Below, in pieces: positions 1 to 12,000 of a stretch of 64,000 nucleotides of DNA. This DNA is from Chitinophaga silvisoli. GTDB taxonomy: Bacteria > Bacteroidota > Bacteroidia > Chitinophagales > Chitinophagaceae. Below the pieces are notes generated by a model that saw only the letters and a program-made list of their open reading frames with translations, did not search any database and had not been told where the DNA came from. The stretch spans positions 124,001 through 188,000 of the forward strand of contig NZ_QTJV01000006.1 in the NCBI RefSeq assembly GCF_003412465.1. Reading direction: 5' to 3'. Positions within the stretch are counted from its first letter, which is position 1; every line of letters starts with the position of its first letter. The position numbers and the translations under genes are program-made.

Positions 1-3000
1 CCGGTGACTGCTTTACCTGTTGACTAAACAAATGCGCGATGGTGTCATTTTCCGGGTAGGCGACAGTTGTGTTATTGAAGCCTCTCGTTAACTGCTGGTA
101 TTCTTCTTCCGTGAGATAGCTTAGTTCTCCAAGGGTTTGAGAAGGCCTGTTGACAGCATGGCCGATCAGGGTGTAAAAATGCTTAGCTAAACGGCTTATC
201 TGTTCCTGATCGAAGATGTTGTGATTATAAGTAAAAGATACTTCCAGTGCATCACCGGGATTGACAGTGATGGAAAGGTTATAATTCGTTTGTTCAAGTA
301 TGGTAGAACTAAGGAGTGTAAGGTGTGAAGAAGTATTAGCCTCCTCATTGCCTGTAATTTCCTGCACCGGGTAGTTCTCATACACCAGGATATGATCAAA
401 GAGGTTTCTGCCAAGCTCACTTTCCGACTGTACTTCGGCTAACTGCACATAGTGATGTGCACTGCTTTCTATACTTTCCTGCTGTACTGATTGTAAAAGG
501 CTGCTAACAGTGCAGGTATCATCGACCTTGATTCTTACGGGCACGGTGTTTATAAACAGACCGATCATATCTTCTATACCCGCTACTTCTCCCGGGCGAC
601 CTGCTACTACTGCACCAAATACGACATCATCCGTATTATTATACCTGGCAAGTAATACGCCCCACATAGCCTGAATGAAGGTGCTTTCTGTAATACCCAG
701 ATCGGCACAAAGATCCCGCAGCCTGCTACGAATGTCGCCAGCCAGCAGGAAACGTTCTTTCTCTGCTGTGAAATCGCCTGCTACATCTGTGCTTTTAGTG
801 GGTATACTGCTCACCGACTCATAATCCGACAAATACTTTTTCCAGTAATCAAGGGTGGCCGGTTTGTCTTTTTTTGCCAACCAGTTGAAATATTCTGAAT
901 AGGGTTGCACTGGTTTCATCTCAGGCATGATACCATCCAGCAGCCCATTATACACTTCAAAGAATTCTTTGATCAGGATACTGCCACACCAGCCATCCAT
1001 CAGGATATGATGGAAACTCCAGATAAACTCATAGTTATCGTCTCCAAGGCTCAGTATACCTAAGCGCATCTGGGAGCCTGCATGCAAATCGAATCCACGG
1101 GCACGATCAGAAGAACGATAGTCCTGTACTGCCGCTTCTATATCTCCATGGATAGTATCATAATGGAAGTTCCCTTTCACATTCTTTTGCACTACCTGCA
1201 ATAAGTTTTCTGTAAAGAATGTCCGCAGAACAGCATGACGGTCTACCAACATCTGATAGCTCTGTTCCAGCAAGGCAATATCTACCCGGCCACAGGCACG
1301 GAAGCTCATCTGCACAAAATAGGCAGCTGCATCCGGGTTGGTCAGCCAGTGATAATACAAACCTTGTTGTAAAGGGCTGAGGGGATAAACATCTTCGATT
1401 GTATAACGGGATGTGAGCTCAGCAAGTGCTGATATCGTTAAGTCTTTGCAGGTAAGATCGACCGGCGTTAAATGGACGCTTGTCTCCTGACTCAGGTGGC
1501 TGATCAGCGCTTCGAGGTGAAGGCGATACGAATCCAGTAATTGTGCAATAGTAGCAGCATGGTATTGCTGATTACTGTACGTGACAGAGAGTTGCAAGCG
1601 CCCCCCGGCCATCAGACCAGAGACATCCAGCAATACATCGCGTGCCAGTAATGGTGAAAAGTCATGTCCATGTGCTTCTGCTGAATAACTAAAATGAGCG
1701 GCAGTATCAGATGAAGCTATGTTATCGCCAAAGTCACCCAGGTAATTAAAACTCACTGCTGGCTGTAAATGACGGGCATGCCGTAACAGGCCATAGCCGA
1801 TTCCCTTATTAGGTACCCGGTGTAATTGTTCTTTTACACTTACCAGCTGCGCAACAGGATCTGCGTACCCCATATCCAGCACTACAGGATATAAAGAGGT
1901 AAACCAGCCAACAGTGCGGCTCACATCTACATCCATACCAATGTCTTCCCGACCATGCCCTTCCATCTGAACAGCAACGCGCTTAATGCCGAAGACTTCT
2001 TCAATGGCAATCGCCAGGCCTGTCAGTAAAATATCATTGATCTCTGTACGATAAGCTTTGTAACAATGATGCTGCAAATCTGCTGTGATCTTTTCATCCA
2101 GTATAAATGAACCGGATACCGTGTCTCTCATAAGATTTGTACCATCAGGCATTTCTATCGGGAACGCCGGCAGTACAAGAGACGTGAGCTCCGACCAATA
2201 CGGAGCTTCATCCGCTACATTATAAGAGCGTAACTGCTGCTGCCAGTATTGGAAAGAATCTGTTTTTTGAGGCAGGGAGAAAGGAAGGCCCTTAGTATAT
2301 TGATCATATAAAGTACTGAGGTCTTCCAGCAAAATACGCCAGGAAACACCATCTACTACCAGGTGATGGATAATGAGCAGTAATTTATTATGGAAAAGAC
2401 CTGCACGTAACAATGGGCCATTTGCAAGGTCGATACCTTCCTGCATCTTTTCATAATAAGGAAGGCGATCTTCAGTAGCATGAACTTCCAGGTGATAGCC
2501 CTGCTCAGTACCCAGGTTCTCCTGGATCCAGCCATCAGGGGTATGTCTGAACACCATTCGCAATGCGTCGTGATGCCGGGTCAAGGCGGACAGAGATGCT
2601 CTGAGAGCAGTTTCATCTATAGGCGTATTGCTTTCCAGCAATACTGATTGATTGAAATGATGTTTATGATCTTCTGTGCCATGCTCCAGGAAGGAAGCCT
2701 GCACCGGGCCTAATGGCACGGGACCGCTTATAATACCCTGGTCAGGCACACGAGCTGCGACCTGTACATGCACACTCAGATGGGCCACTTCAGGATAACG
2801 CAGGATGTCCTGGATGGCTACCCGGTAACCACGTTGTTTTAAGCGTGCTGCTATCTGGATGGACTTGATTGAATCGCCACCCATTACAAAGAAATTATCA
2901 TGGATCCCGATGGGATGCTTGTGGAGTACTTCCTCAAAGACAGCCACCAATGCCTGCTCTTTGTCATTGCGGGGAGCGATGTATACGACACCGCTGTTCA

Positions 3001-6000
3001 AATCCTGGCCTTCAGGAGCAGGTAAGCATTTGCGGTCTACCTTACCATTGGGTGTCAACGGCAGTTCTTCCAATTGCACATAATGGGCAGGCAACATATA
3101 TACAGGTAAACTGTTACCCAGGAAAGTACGCAGACCAGCTGCTGTAAAGGTGGTAGTTCCAACCAGGTAAGCTACAATTTCCTTTTCTTCAGCAGGCTTT
3201 TCCCTGACTATCACTACTACATCGGTGATCTCAGGATGGGCAAGTAATGCAGCCTCTATTTCGCCAAGTTCAATACGGTGACCACGAACTTTCACCTGGG
3301 CATCTTTACGACCCAGGAATTCAATATTGCCATCAGGCAACCAGCGCCCCAGATCTCCGGTCAGGTACATGCGTTCTCCTGCACGGAAGGGATTGACTAC
3401 AAATTTCTCCTTAGTCAGTTCCGGGCGATTCAGGTATCCACGGGATAAACCATCGCCGCCCACACAGATCTCACCTGCCACGCCTACAGGCAGCAACTGC
3501 TGATGCGGATCCAGGATGTAAGCATAACTATTACTTATCGGACGGCCTACCGGAATATTAGCAGCAACTTCTTTTATATTATAAGTTAGAGAAAAGGTAG
3601 TATTCTCCGTAGGGCCATAGCCGTTTATGATAATAAGTTCAGGATAATGACTACGTAGTTTTGCGATATGTACAGGAGACAAGCGGTCACCACCAGCCAG
3701 TAGGGTACGCAAACCGGCAAAGAGAGCGATATGTCCATCTACAAGCTGATTCAGCCAACCTGCAGTAAACCAGATAGTATCTATCTTTTCAGTTTGCATT
3801 AACTGCGACAAAGCGGTGGGTTCCAGCAATACATTTTGAGGACACAGCACGAGGCAACCTCCATTCAACAGGGTGCTCCAATATTCAAACGTCGTAGCAT
3901 CAAATGATAATGCACCGGTAGATAATACGACCTCGTTTCCATTTAGCGCAATAAATTCAGTGTTCTTTACCAGTCGTACCACCGCACGGTGCTCTACCAT
4001 CACACCTTTCGGACGGCCGGTAGATCCCGAGGTAAACATTACATAAGCCAGGTCGCCGGCAGCAGTTCCTGCAGAAACGTCCAGTTCTTCCAGCGCTGCC
4101 GCACATTCCCGGAAAGCAGTTAAGAATGCCTCATCTATCACTACATTACTTGCACAATCACTCAGCATATCAGCCACGCGTTCTGCAGGATATTCGGTAT
4201 CTATGGGCACATATGCAGCGCCTGCTTTTAAGATTCCAAGTACAGCAATAATAATCCATTCGCTGCGCTCCAGTTTTATTCCCACCAGGTCTCCCTTCCC
4301 TACCGCATATTTACGACGGAGGTAGTCTGACAAACGATTGCTCCATTTATTCAGTTCTGCGTAGGTAAACCGATGCTCTTCAAAAACGAGTGCAGTATTG
4401 TAAGGGGTTTCTTTTACCTGGGCCTCAAACAGGCTGGTGATAGATGAATAGCGGGGATAACCGGTAGTGGTGGCATTCAATCCTTCTGTGAGCAAATGCC
4501 GCTCGGCGGCGGATAAATATTCCAGTTGCTGGAGGGCTGTTCCTGGTTTTACAGTGATAGCAGTGAGCAGGGATTCAAAGTGGGTAAACAGCTGCGCAAT
4601 GGTGGATCCTGTATAGATATCAGTATTATATTCAAGATCTAATTTCAGTTCATCTCCTACAGATGAGAAATTAAATACGATGTCAAATTTGCTGGTCAGG
4701 TCTTCTCCCTGTTCGTATCTTTTTACGGTTAGGCCATCGATACCTTGTTGTGTACCCGACTCACTATTTTGCAGTACAACTACGATATCAAAAAGTGGAT
4801 GACGGGAAGGGCTCCTGGGAATACGAAGGTCTTCTACCAACTGATCTACAGGATATGCCTGATGGTCATATGCCTGCAGTGTCGTCTGCTTCACAGCCTT
4901 AAGCAATTCCAGGAAGCTGTCTGATCCTTTAAACCTGGATCGCAGTGGCAGGGTATTGACATAGAAGCCAATCTGGTCTTCAAGATCTGCGTGGTTACGC
5001 CCTGCTACCGGGCTCCCCAGCACTATATCTTCCTGTTGTGTGTAGCGATATAATAAGGTATTGACAGTAGCCAATAATCCCATAAACAGGGTGGCACCTT
5101 CCTGTTGACTGAGTTGTAGCAGCTTTTGGGCCAGGCCTGTCTTTAATTTTCTGTGGATGATATTTCCATTGAATGTTTTTACGGCCGGACGGGCATAATC
5201 GCCCATCAGGGCGATGACGGGGATTTCACCCTCAAACTGCTGTAACCAATATTTCTGATCACTTTCAGTTTCATCCTGCCCAAGCTGCCAGGCGGTGTAA
5301 TCTTTATAATGGATGCGTAAAGGCTTTAAGGAATGGCTGGAACCATTGATATATGCATGGTAAAATAATAACAGTTCATTCAGCAAAATATTCATAGATG
5401 AACCATCGCTGATGATGTGATGCATGACATAAGTGAAGACCCAGGTATTAGGGCTTTCATGGAAGAGAGTTGCACGTAATAGAGGAGCGGCAGTCAGATC
5501 AAAAGGACGTTTATATTCTTCTTTCACCGCGGCTTCAATCAATTCAGCATCCAGCTCATATTTCTCAATTTTAAAATTGATTTCATCTACAGGCAGGATA
5601 TACTGCCTGATCTCTCCAGCTTCATTTTCTTTAAAAGCAGTGCGCAGGCTTTCGTGACGGGATATTAAAGTATTGAAAGCATATTCAAGTGCTGGTATAG
5701 AAAGATTGCCATCGAATACGTATGCCATAGCGATATTATAAGCAGTACTGCCACCTTCCCACTGACTGGCGATCCAGAGTCTTCGCTGGGCATAAGACAA
5801 TGGATAAGAGGCCTGTTCTGCTATAGAAGGGATGCTGTCAAACGCACCTTTCCCTGTTGCCCCGTTTCCAGACAAATAGGTAATCAGTGCGGCTTTATTC
5901 TTCCTGATAGTATCGATGAGGGTTTCTGTAAGTACGTCTTTAGGGGCATTAATTATCAACTCGCCATCGGCCACGGTTATCAAAATATTTTGATTAGCCA

Positions 6001-6025
6001 AATTCAGGATCAGATCATTAATCAT
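1..6025 (-). CDS. NRPS-C, non-ribosomal peptide synthetase (3' end beyond window)
   Basis: Open reading frame continuing past base 1; about 2008 codons are visible. The start at 6025 is chosen because the ATG at 6036 meets a stop after four codons. Order by rough residue: TubC-like docking domain 1-55; C domain 70-510 with intact HHIISDG; A domain 530-1010; PCP near 1050 with GGDSI; E domain 1075-1520 with HHLVVDG; C domain 1545-1975 with HHILMDG and a YPLSPLQQG N-terminus typical of C domains that accept a D-residue donor; then the start of another A domain. The complete A domain gives the hand-aligned code DAFWLGGTFK, close to known valine codes, so this module should load Val and epimerise it to D-Val. 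It lies 38 bp downstream of NRPS-B and is probably cotranscribed. No thioesterase is visible; release should be encoded further left. Confidence 0.95.
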   Translation of the reverse strand, partial: MINDLILNLANQNILITVADGELIINAPKDVLTETLIDTIRKNKAALITYLSGNGATGKGAFDSIPSIAEQASYPLSYAQRRLWIASQWEGGSTAYNIAMAYVFDGNLSIPALEYAFNTLISRHESLRTAFKENEAGEIRQYILPVDEINFKIEKYELDAELIEAAVKEEYKRPFDLTAAPLLRATLFHESPNTWVFTYVMHHIISDGSSMNILLNELLLFYHAYINGSSHSLKPLRIHYKDYTAWQLGQDETESDQKYWLQQFEGEIPVIALMGDYARPAVKTFNGNIIHRKLKTGLAQKLLQLSQQEGATLFMGLLATVNTLLYRYTQQEDIVLGSPVAGRNHADLEDQIGFYVNTLPLRSRFKGSDSFLELLKAVKQTTLQAYDHQAYPVDQLVEDLRIPRSPSRHPLFDIVVVLQNSESGTQQGIDGLTVKRYEQGEDLTSKFDIVFNFSSVGDELKLDLEYNTDIYTGSTIAQLFTHFESLLTAITVKPGTALQQLEYLSAAERHLLTEGLNATTTGYPRYSSITSLFEAQVKETPYNTALVFEEHRFTYAELNKWSNRLSDYLRRKYAVGKGDLVGIKLERSEWIIIAVLGILKAGAAYVPIDTEYPAERVADMLSDCASNVVIDEAFLTAFRECAAALEELDVSAGTAAGDLAYVMFTSGSTGRPKGVMVEHRAVVRLVKNTEFIALNGNEVVLSTGALSFDATTFEYWSTLLNGGCLVLCPQNVLLEPTALSQLMQTEKIDTIWFTAGWLNQLVDGHIALFAGLRTLLAGGDRLSPVHIAKLRSHYPELIIINGYGPTENTTFSLTYNIKEVAANIPVGRPISNSYAYILDPHQQLLPVGVAGEICVGGDGLSRGYLNRPELTKEKFVVNPFRAGERMYLTGDLGRWLPDGNIEFLGRKDAQVKVRGHRIELGEIEAALLAHPEITDVVVIVREKPAEEKEIVAYLVGTTTFTAAGLRTFLGNSLPVYMLPAHYVQLEELPLTPNGKVDRKCLPAPEGQDLNSGVVYIAPRNDKEQALVAVFEEVLHKHPIGIHDNFFVMGGDSIKSIQIAARLKQRGYRVAIQDILRYPEVAHLSVHVQVAARVPDQGIISGPVPLGPVQASFLEHGTEDHKHHFNQSVLLESNTPIDETALRASLSALTRHHDALRMVFRHTPDGWIQENLGTEQGYHLEVHATEDRLPYYEKMQEGIDLANGPLLRAGLFHNKLLLIIHHLVVDGVSWRILLEDLSTLYDQYTKGLPFSLPQKTDSFQYWQQQLRSYNVADEAPYWSELTSLVLPAFPIEMPDGTNLMRDTVSGSFILDEKITADLQHHCYKAYRTEINDILLTGLAIAIEEVFGIKRVAVQMEGHGREDIGMDVDVSRTVGWFTSLYPVVLDMGYADPVAQLVSVKEQLHRVPNKGIGYGLLRHARHLQPAVSFNYLGDFGDNIASSDTAAHFSYSAEAHGHDFSPLLARDVLLDVSGLMAGGRLQLSVTYSNQQYHAATIAQLLDSYRLHLEALISHLSQETSVHLTPVDLTCKDLTISALAELTSRYTIEDVYPLSPLQQGLYYHWLTNPDAAAYFVQMSFRACGRVDIALLEQSYQMLVDRHAVLRTFFTENLLQVVQKNVKGNFHYDTIHGDIEAAVQDYRSSDRARGFDLHAGSQMRLGILSLGDDNYEFIWSFHHILMDGWCGSILIKEFFEVYNGLLDGIMPEMKPVQPYSEYFNWLAKKDKPATLDYWKKYLSDYESVSSIPTKSTDVAGDFTAEKERFLLAGDIRSRLRDLCADLGITESTFIQAMWGVLLARYNNTDDVVFGAVVAGRPGEVAGIEDMIGLFINTVPVRIKVDDTCTVSSLLQSVQQESIESSAHHYVQLAEVQSESELGRNLFDHILVYENYPVQEITGNEEANTSSHLTLLSSTILEQTNYNLSITVNPGDALEVSFTYNHNIFDQEQISRLAKHFYTLIGHAVNRPSQTLGELSYLTEEEYQQLTRGFNNTTVAYPENDTIAHLFSQQVKQSP
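1440..2790 (-). other. Epimerization domain of NRPS-C module 1
   Basis: Condensation-fold domain directly after a PCP with the GGDSI form of the phosphopantetheine motif. It has the E-type active site HHLVVDG (codons at about 2348-2368) and is followed by a D-donor-type C domain. It should convert PCP-bound L-Val to D-Val before transfer to the next module. It is the only E domain visible in the window. Confidence 0.9.
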
Positions 6026-6063
6026 AATGCGGGCATTAAGAATAGTTAAGGGGGTGTTTGGAC

Positions 6064-9000
6064 TCAAAGTTTGATGGTCACTCTGGCTTCATCTGTTGTG
6101 GATGCCATTTCCCTGGAGTTTTCCAACCAGATCTTTCGCTGTATGAGTTCTGAAAGACTTTTTATTTGTGGGCTCATAAAGAATTCCTGCAGGCTGACTT
6201 TTATTTTGAATTCAACTTTCAGTTTATTCAACATGACAGTTGCTTTCAGGCTATGACCACCGAGATCAAAGAAATTGTCTTTAATACCTATTGGATGACG
6301 CTGCAGTACTTGTTCCCAGAGGGCGACCAGCCTGGTTTCTGTTTCATTGCCTGCCGGTTCATAGACCTCGGCTGAATTCAGTTCCTGCCCGCCAGCACGT
6401 GATAGCGCCGCTTTGTCAAGTTTACCATTTAAGAGTAATGGCAGCTGCCCCAGGATCACATACTGTGAAGGGATCATAGGAGCCGGTAAACGAGCCGCCA
6501 GGTAAGCACGCAGGTCCTGCGCTACCAGTTCTTCTGTATAGGCTGCCCTCTCCTTTTCTATTACCAGGTAAGCCACCAGTTGTGTACGGCCGGCATCCAG
6601 CATTACGACAGCTTTGTCTATACCTTCATAATTTTCCAGGACCCGCTCTATTTCTGCTGGTTCTATACGATGGCCTCTTATCTTCACCTGCTCATCTCTG
6701 CGGCCGATGTATTCTATATTGCCATCCGGCAGCCAGCGGCCCAGGTCTCCTGTACGATACACCCGTTTTCCGGGAGCAAACGGTAATTGTACAAAACTTC
6801 CCGTTGTGAGCTCTTCCTGGTTAATGTAGCCACGACATGTGCCAGCCCCTGTGGTGTAGATCTCTCCTACCACACCGATACCACACAAGTCGCCATAAGC
6901 AGAAAGGATATAATGAGACATGTTCTGAATCGGCTTGCCGACAAGGACCTTGTCATGCTGACTATTACGGGGTATGATATAACTGGTAGTGACATCTGAG
7001 GATTCCGTTTGACCATAGGTATTCATAATAGTCAAACCTTCATTGCTACCGTAACATCTCTCTACAAAATGAGGACTGAGTTTTTCTCCTGTGAGGATTA
7101 ATATTTCGAGCGCACCAGCATCAAGGGTACCTTCATTAGAAAGATGCTCATTTAATTGTGATGGAATAATTTCCAGGATACGACAGGCGTTTGCCTGCGC
7201 AGTGGAGAGTAATTCTTCCATGTTTGTCAGCGTATCCTTATCACAGAGTATGACACGGCCACCAGTTATTAACGGTGCCCAGAGTTGCCAGATGCCGCCT
7301 ACAAAATGAAGTGCAGAAGTATGACAAATAACATCTGTTGCTGTCAGGGAAAGGTCATTGATCTTGCTATATAAATGATTGATCACACCGCGGTGTTCCA
7401 GCATACAGCCTTTAGGCTGGCCGGTAGAACCGGAGGTATAGATAACGTAGCAAAGGCAGGAAGGATCATGATGCGCAACTAAATTTGTGACCGCATAAGC
7501 ATGCTGCTCATTTACAAATGAAGCCCAAAATGGTTCGTCAATTACGACCTTACATTTCCCTTCTTCAAACATATAGTCAATGCGGTCCGCAGGATATTCC
7601 GGATCTACAGGCAAACATCCTGCACCTGTTTTAAGGATGGCGAGCATCGCTATTACAATACGTTCATCGCGGGTGAGGCGGATACCTACAAGGTCTTCTC
7701 CACTTACTACTGCATGCTGCTGTAAGTAATGACCCAGGCGATTGGCCTGTTCGTTCAGCTCACTATAAGTAAAACGCTTAGGACCACATTCCAGGGCAAT
7801 CTGATCCGGTGTTTGCAGGACCTGCGTTTCCCATAGTTCTGTCAGTGTCTGGGAAGAAGGATAATCACGCGCTGTCGCATTGAATGTCTTCAGTAACTGA
7901 TGTCTTTCACGCTCATCAAAATAAGCCAGTGCATTGATGGCAGTATCCGGGTTTGCCACCGCAGCTGCCAGCAGCGTAGTAAAGTGATCCGTCATGCGTA
8001 ATGCCGTATCACGGTGATAGATATCAGTGTTATAATCGAGATGAAGATGGAGGCCTTCGGCAGTTTCTGCGAAAGTGAAGACCAGGTCAAATATGCTCAA
8101 TCGGTTCTCTCCTTCTTTGTAAGGACTCACCTGGAGCTTACCGGGTATTGGGGCCTGCTCATCCACACTTGTATTCTGCAATACCAGCATTACGTCGAAC
8201 AATGGGCTACGACTCAGATCACGGCTCAGGTTTAACTGCTCCACCAGTTCGTCGAATGGATAGGATTGGTGTTCATATCCCTTCAGGGTTACATCGCTTA
8301 CTTTCTCCAGGAGTTCTTTGTAAGTACCGGTGCCATTGAAGCGGGTACGGAAAGCCAGGGTATTTACATAGAAACCAATCTGGTCTTCCAGGTCAGCATG
8401 TTCCCTGCCGGCGACAGCACCACCGATGATGATATCTTCCTGACCGGTATAACGGTATAATAACGCGTTTACTGCAGACAACAGGCCCATGAACATCGTA
8501 CGGCCCTGACCGCGTAATAATGCATCGAAACGGGCTACCAGGGAAGGGTCAATCGCTCTATCTATACTGGCACCATTATAGGTTTTAATGGCCGGACGGG
8601 GATGATCGCCTATCAGGTCAAGAACAGGGAGGCGATCGCCGAATTGCTCCAGCCAATAAGCACGGTGTTCCTGCATTATAGCGCTTTCTGATTGCTCCTG
8701 CTGCCAGGCGGCGTAGTCTTTATATTGAATGCGTAAAGGACTGCGATCCGACTTAATACCTGATGTATGTACATGGTAGCGATCTATGAGCTCACGGATC
8801 AGGATGCCCATGGACCAGCCATCACTGATGATGTGATGCATGACATAACTGAAAACCCATTGACTTTCGCTGGTACGATAAAGGCTGGCCCGTAACAGGG
8901 GACCTTTGTAAAGATCAAATGGGCGCTGCAGGTCTTGCTGCACAAGGTCTTTTACATCTTCGGCTTCCAATTGCTCATGGATGTATATTTTAAATCCGTT

Positions 9001-12000
9001 TACAGGCAATACCACCTGCCGTACCTCGCCCGCTGTGTTTTCACGGAATACAGTACGTAGTATTTCGTGACGGGACAGTAGTTCTTCAAAGCTTTTTTGC
9101 AGGGAGCTTACATCCAGGTCACCCTCAAACAGATATACCCTGGAAATACTGTAGGCGATGTTTCCTCCTTCAAACTGGCTTAATATATAGAGGCGATTCT
9201 GGGAAGAGGAAAGCGGATAGTCTGCCTGTTCAGGGATGACAGGGATAGCATTGAAGCTGGTACGTACTGAAGCCGCAATCCATGCTGCCTGGTCGGATAA
9301 TACCGGTAAACGGAAGATGTCTTTCAGTAAGATCTTTACTTCGAAGGTCTTGTAGATCTGGCTGATGAGGCGCGTTGCTTTTAAACTATGACCACCCAGG
9401 TCAAAGAAATTGTCTTTGATTCCAATAGGCTGGCGCTGGAGTATTTGTTCCCAGAGGGCGATGAGTTTGGATTCCGTTTCATTGGTAGGCGCTTCGTATA
9501 CATCGGCGGTGTCCAGTTCCTGTCCGCCAAGGCGTAGCAGGGCAGCTTTATCAAGTTTGCCATTCAACAACAAGGGCAGCTGGTCCAATACCACATAACG
9601 GGAAGGAACCATGGGTGAAGGTAAACGGGATGCCAGGTAAGCACGCAGCGCTGATGCCGACAGGTCATCTGAATGACTTATGATGTAAGCAACCAGCTGT
9701 CCGCCATCCAGCAATACCACCGCTTTCTCTACACCTGCATATGTCTCCAGCACGCGCTCTATTTCTGCAGGTTCGATGCGGTGACCTCTTATCTTCACCT
9801 GCTCATCCCTGCGACCGATGTATTCTATATTGCCATCTGCTAACCATCTGCCCAGGTCACCGGTACGATATACCCTCTTTCCTGGCGCATATGGTAATTG
9901 TACAAAGCTTTTTGCTGTTAACCCTTCCTGGTTAATATATCCTCGGCAGGTGCCAGCACCGGTTGTAAAGATCTCTCCTACCACACCGATACCACACAAC
10001 TCACCATCTGAAGACAGAATATAATGAGACATGTTCTGTATCGGCTTGCCGACAAGGACCTTGTCATGCTGACTGTCACGTGGAATGATATAACTGGTGG
10101 TGACATCAGAGGATTCTGTCTGACCATAGGTATTCATAATAGTCAGCCCTTCATTGCTGCCATAACATTTCTCTACAAAATGGGGGGTCAGTTTTTCTCC
10201 TGTCAGGATGAGTATTTCAATAGCTCCGGCATCAAAGCTGCCTTCCTGGGCCAGGTACTCGTTCAACTGGGATGGTATGATTTCAAGGATACGGCTGCCG
10301 CTTGCATGAGCGGTAGCCAGCAGCGCATCCATATTGGTCAGCGTATCCTTGTCACAGAGGACCACACGACCTCCTGTCACTAATGGTGCCCACAGTTGCC
10401 AGATACCACCTACAAAATGAAGTGCAGATGTATGGCAGATGACATCTGCGGATGTCAATGAAAGATCATTGATCTTGCTGTATAAATGATTGATCACACC
10501 ACGGTGTTCCAGCATACAACCTTTCGGCTGACCCGTAGAACCAGAGGTGTAAATGATATAACAAAGAGCAGATGGATCAGCAGCGATCATTAAATCTGTA
10601 GCAGTATAAGCAGCCTGCTCTTGCACAAAGGAAGTCCAGAAGGCTTCATCAATTACCACCTTACACTGTCCTGCTTCAAACATATAAGCGATCCGCTCCG
10701 CAGGATATTCCGGATCAACAGGTACACACCCTGCACCCGCTTTCAGCACACCCAGCATAGCCACTACAATCCGTTCATCGCGGGGCAATTGAATACCTAC
10801 CAGCTCAGTTTCACTCAGGCCATATTTCTCCCGCAGATAATTTCCTAAACGATTGGCCTGACTGTTCAGTTCATCGTAAGTAAAACTGCGGCCCACACAT
10901 TCCAGCGCTACACTATCAGGTGTCTTACTCACCTGTTCTTCCCAGAGGGCAGTCAGGGTATGAGAAGATGGATAATCACGTGTTGTTGCATTGAAGGATT
11001 CTAATAACCGGACGCGTTCAGCGTCTTCAATATAATTGAGCTTATTCAGCGAAATATCCGGGTTGGAAACGGCGGCCCCCAGCAATGTTCTAAAATGATC
11101 CGCCATACGCAATGCCGTATCACGGTTAAAAATATCGCTGTTATAATCAAGATGCAGACGCAAGCCATCCCCTGTCTCTACAAATGTAAACACCAGATCA
11201 AATTTACTTACAGATCCCTCCTCTTCATCATACGCCTCCAAAGACAAACCAGTAAGCTCACCAATACCTTTAATCGTATTCACCTCATTATTCTGTAAAA
11301 TGAGCATGACATCAAACAGCGGGTTCCTGCTCAAGTCACGGGGCAGGTCCAGTTCTTCTACCAAAGTATCAAATGGATAAGACTGGTGTTCATACCCCTT
11401 CAGCGTCACATCCTGCACCTTCGATAACAGGTCTTTGTAACTACCAGCACCATCGAAACGGGTACGGAATGCCAGGGTATTTACATAAAAACCTATCTGG
11501 TCTTCCAGGTCTGCATGTTCCCTGCCGGCTACAGCACCGCCGATGATAATGTCGTCCTGACCGGTATACCTATATAATAAAGCATTTACTGCTGACAATA
11601 AACCCATGAACAGGGTACTATCCTGCCTGCGTAATAAGGCGTTCAGGCGGGTAGTTAAGGATGCTTCAAACAAAACATCCACACTTCCCCCATTATACGT
11701 CTTAAGGGCCGGCCGTGCATGATCGCCTGGCAGGTCGAGAACAGGAAGACGATCGCCGAACTGCTCCAGCCAGTAAGCACGGTGTTCTTTCATTGCATCG
11801 CTTCCTGATTGCTCCTGCTGCCACACTGCATAATCTTTATATTGTACACGCAAAGGTGTGCGGGATATATCAATACCTGATACATGGATCTGGTAACGAT
11901 CCATCAATTCACGGATCAATATGCCCAGGGACCAGCCATCACTGATGATGTGGTGCATGACATAACTGAGGACCCATTCATTTTCTTTCGTATGATAAAG

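Noticed and set aside
1..6025. A thioesterase or macrocyclisation domain for the lipopeptide
   Set aside because: None is visible; the gene is cut by the window edge, so absence cannot be concluded.
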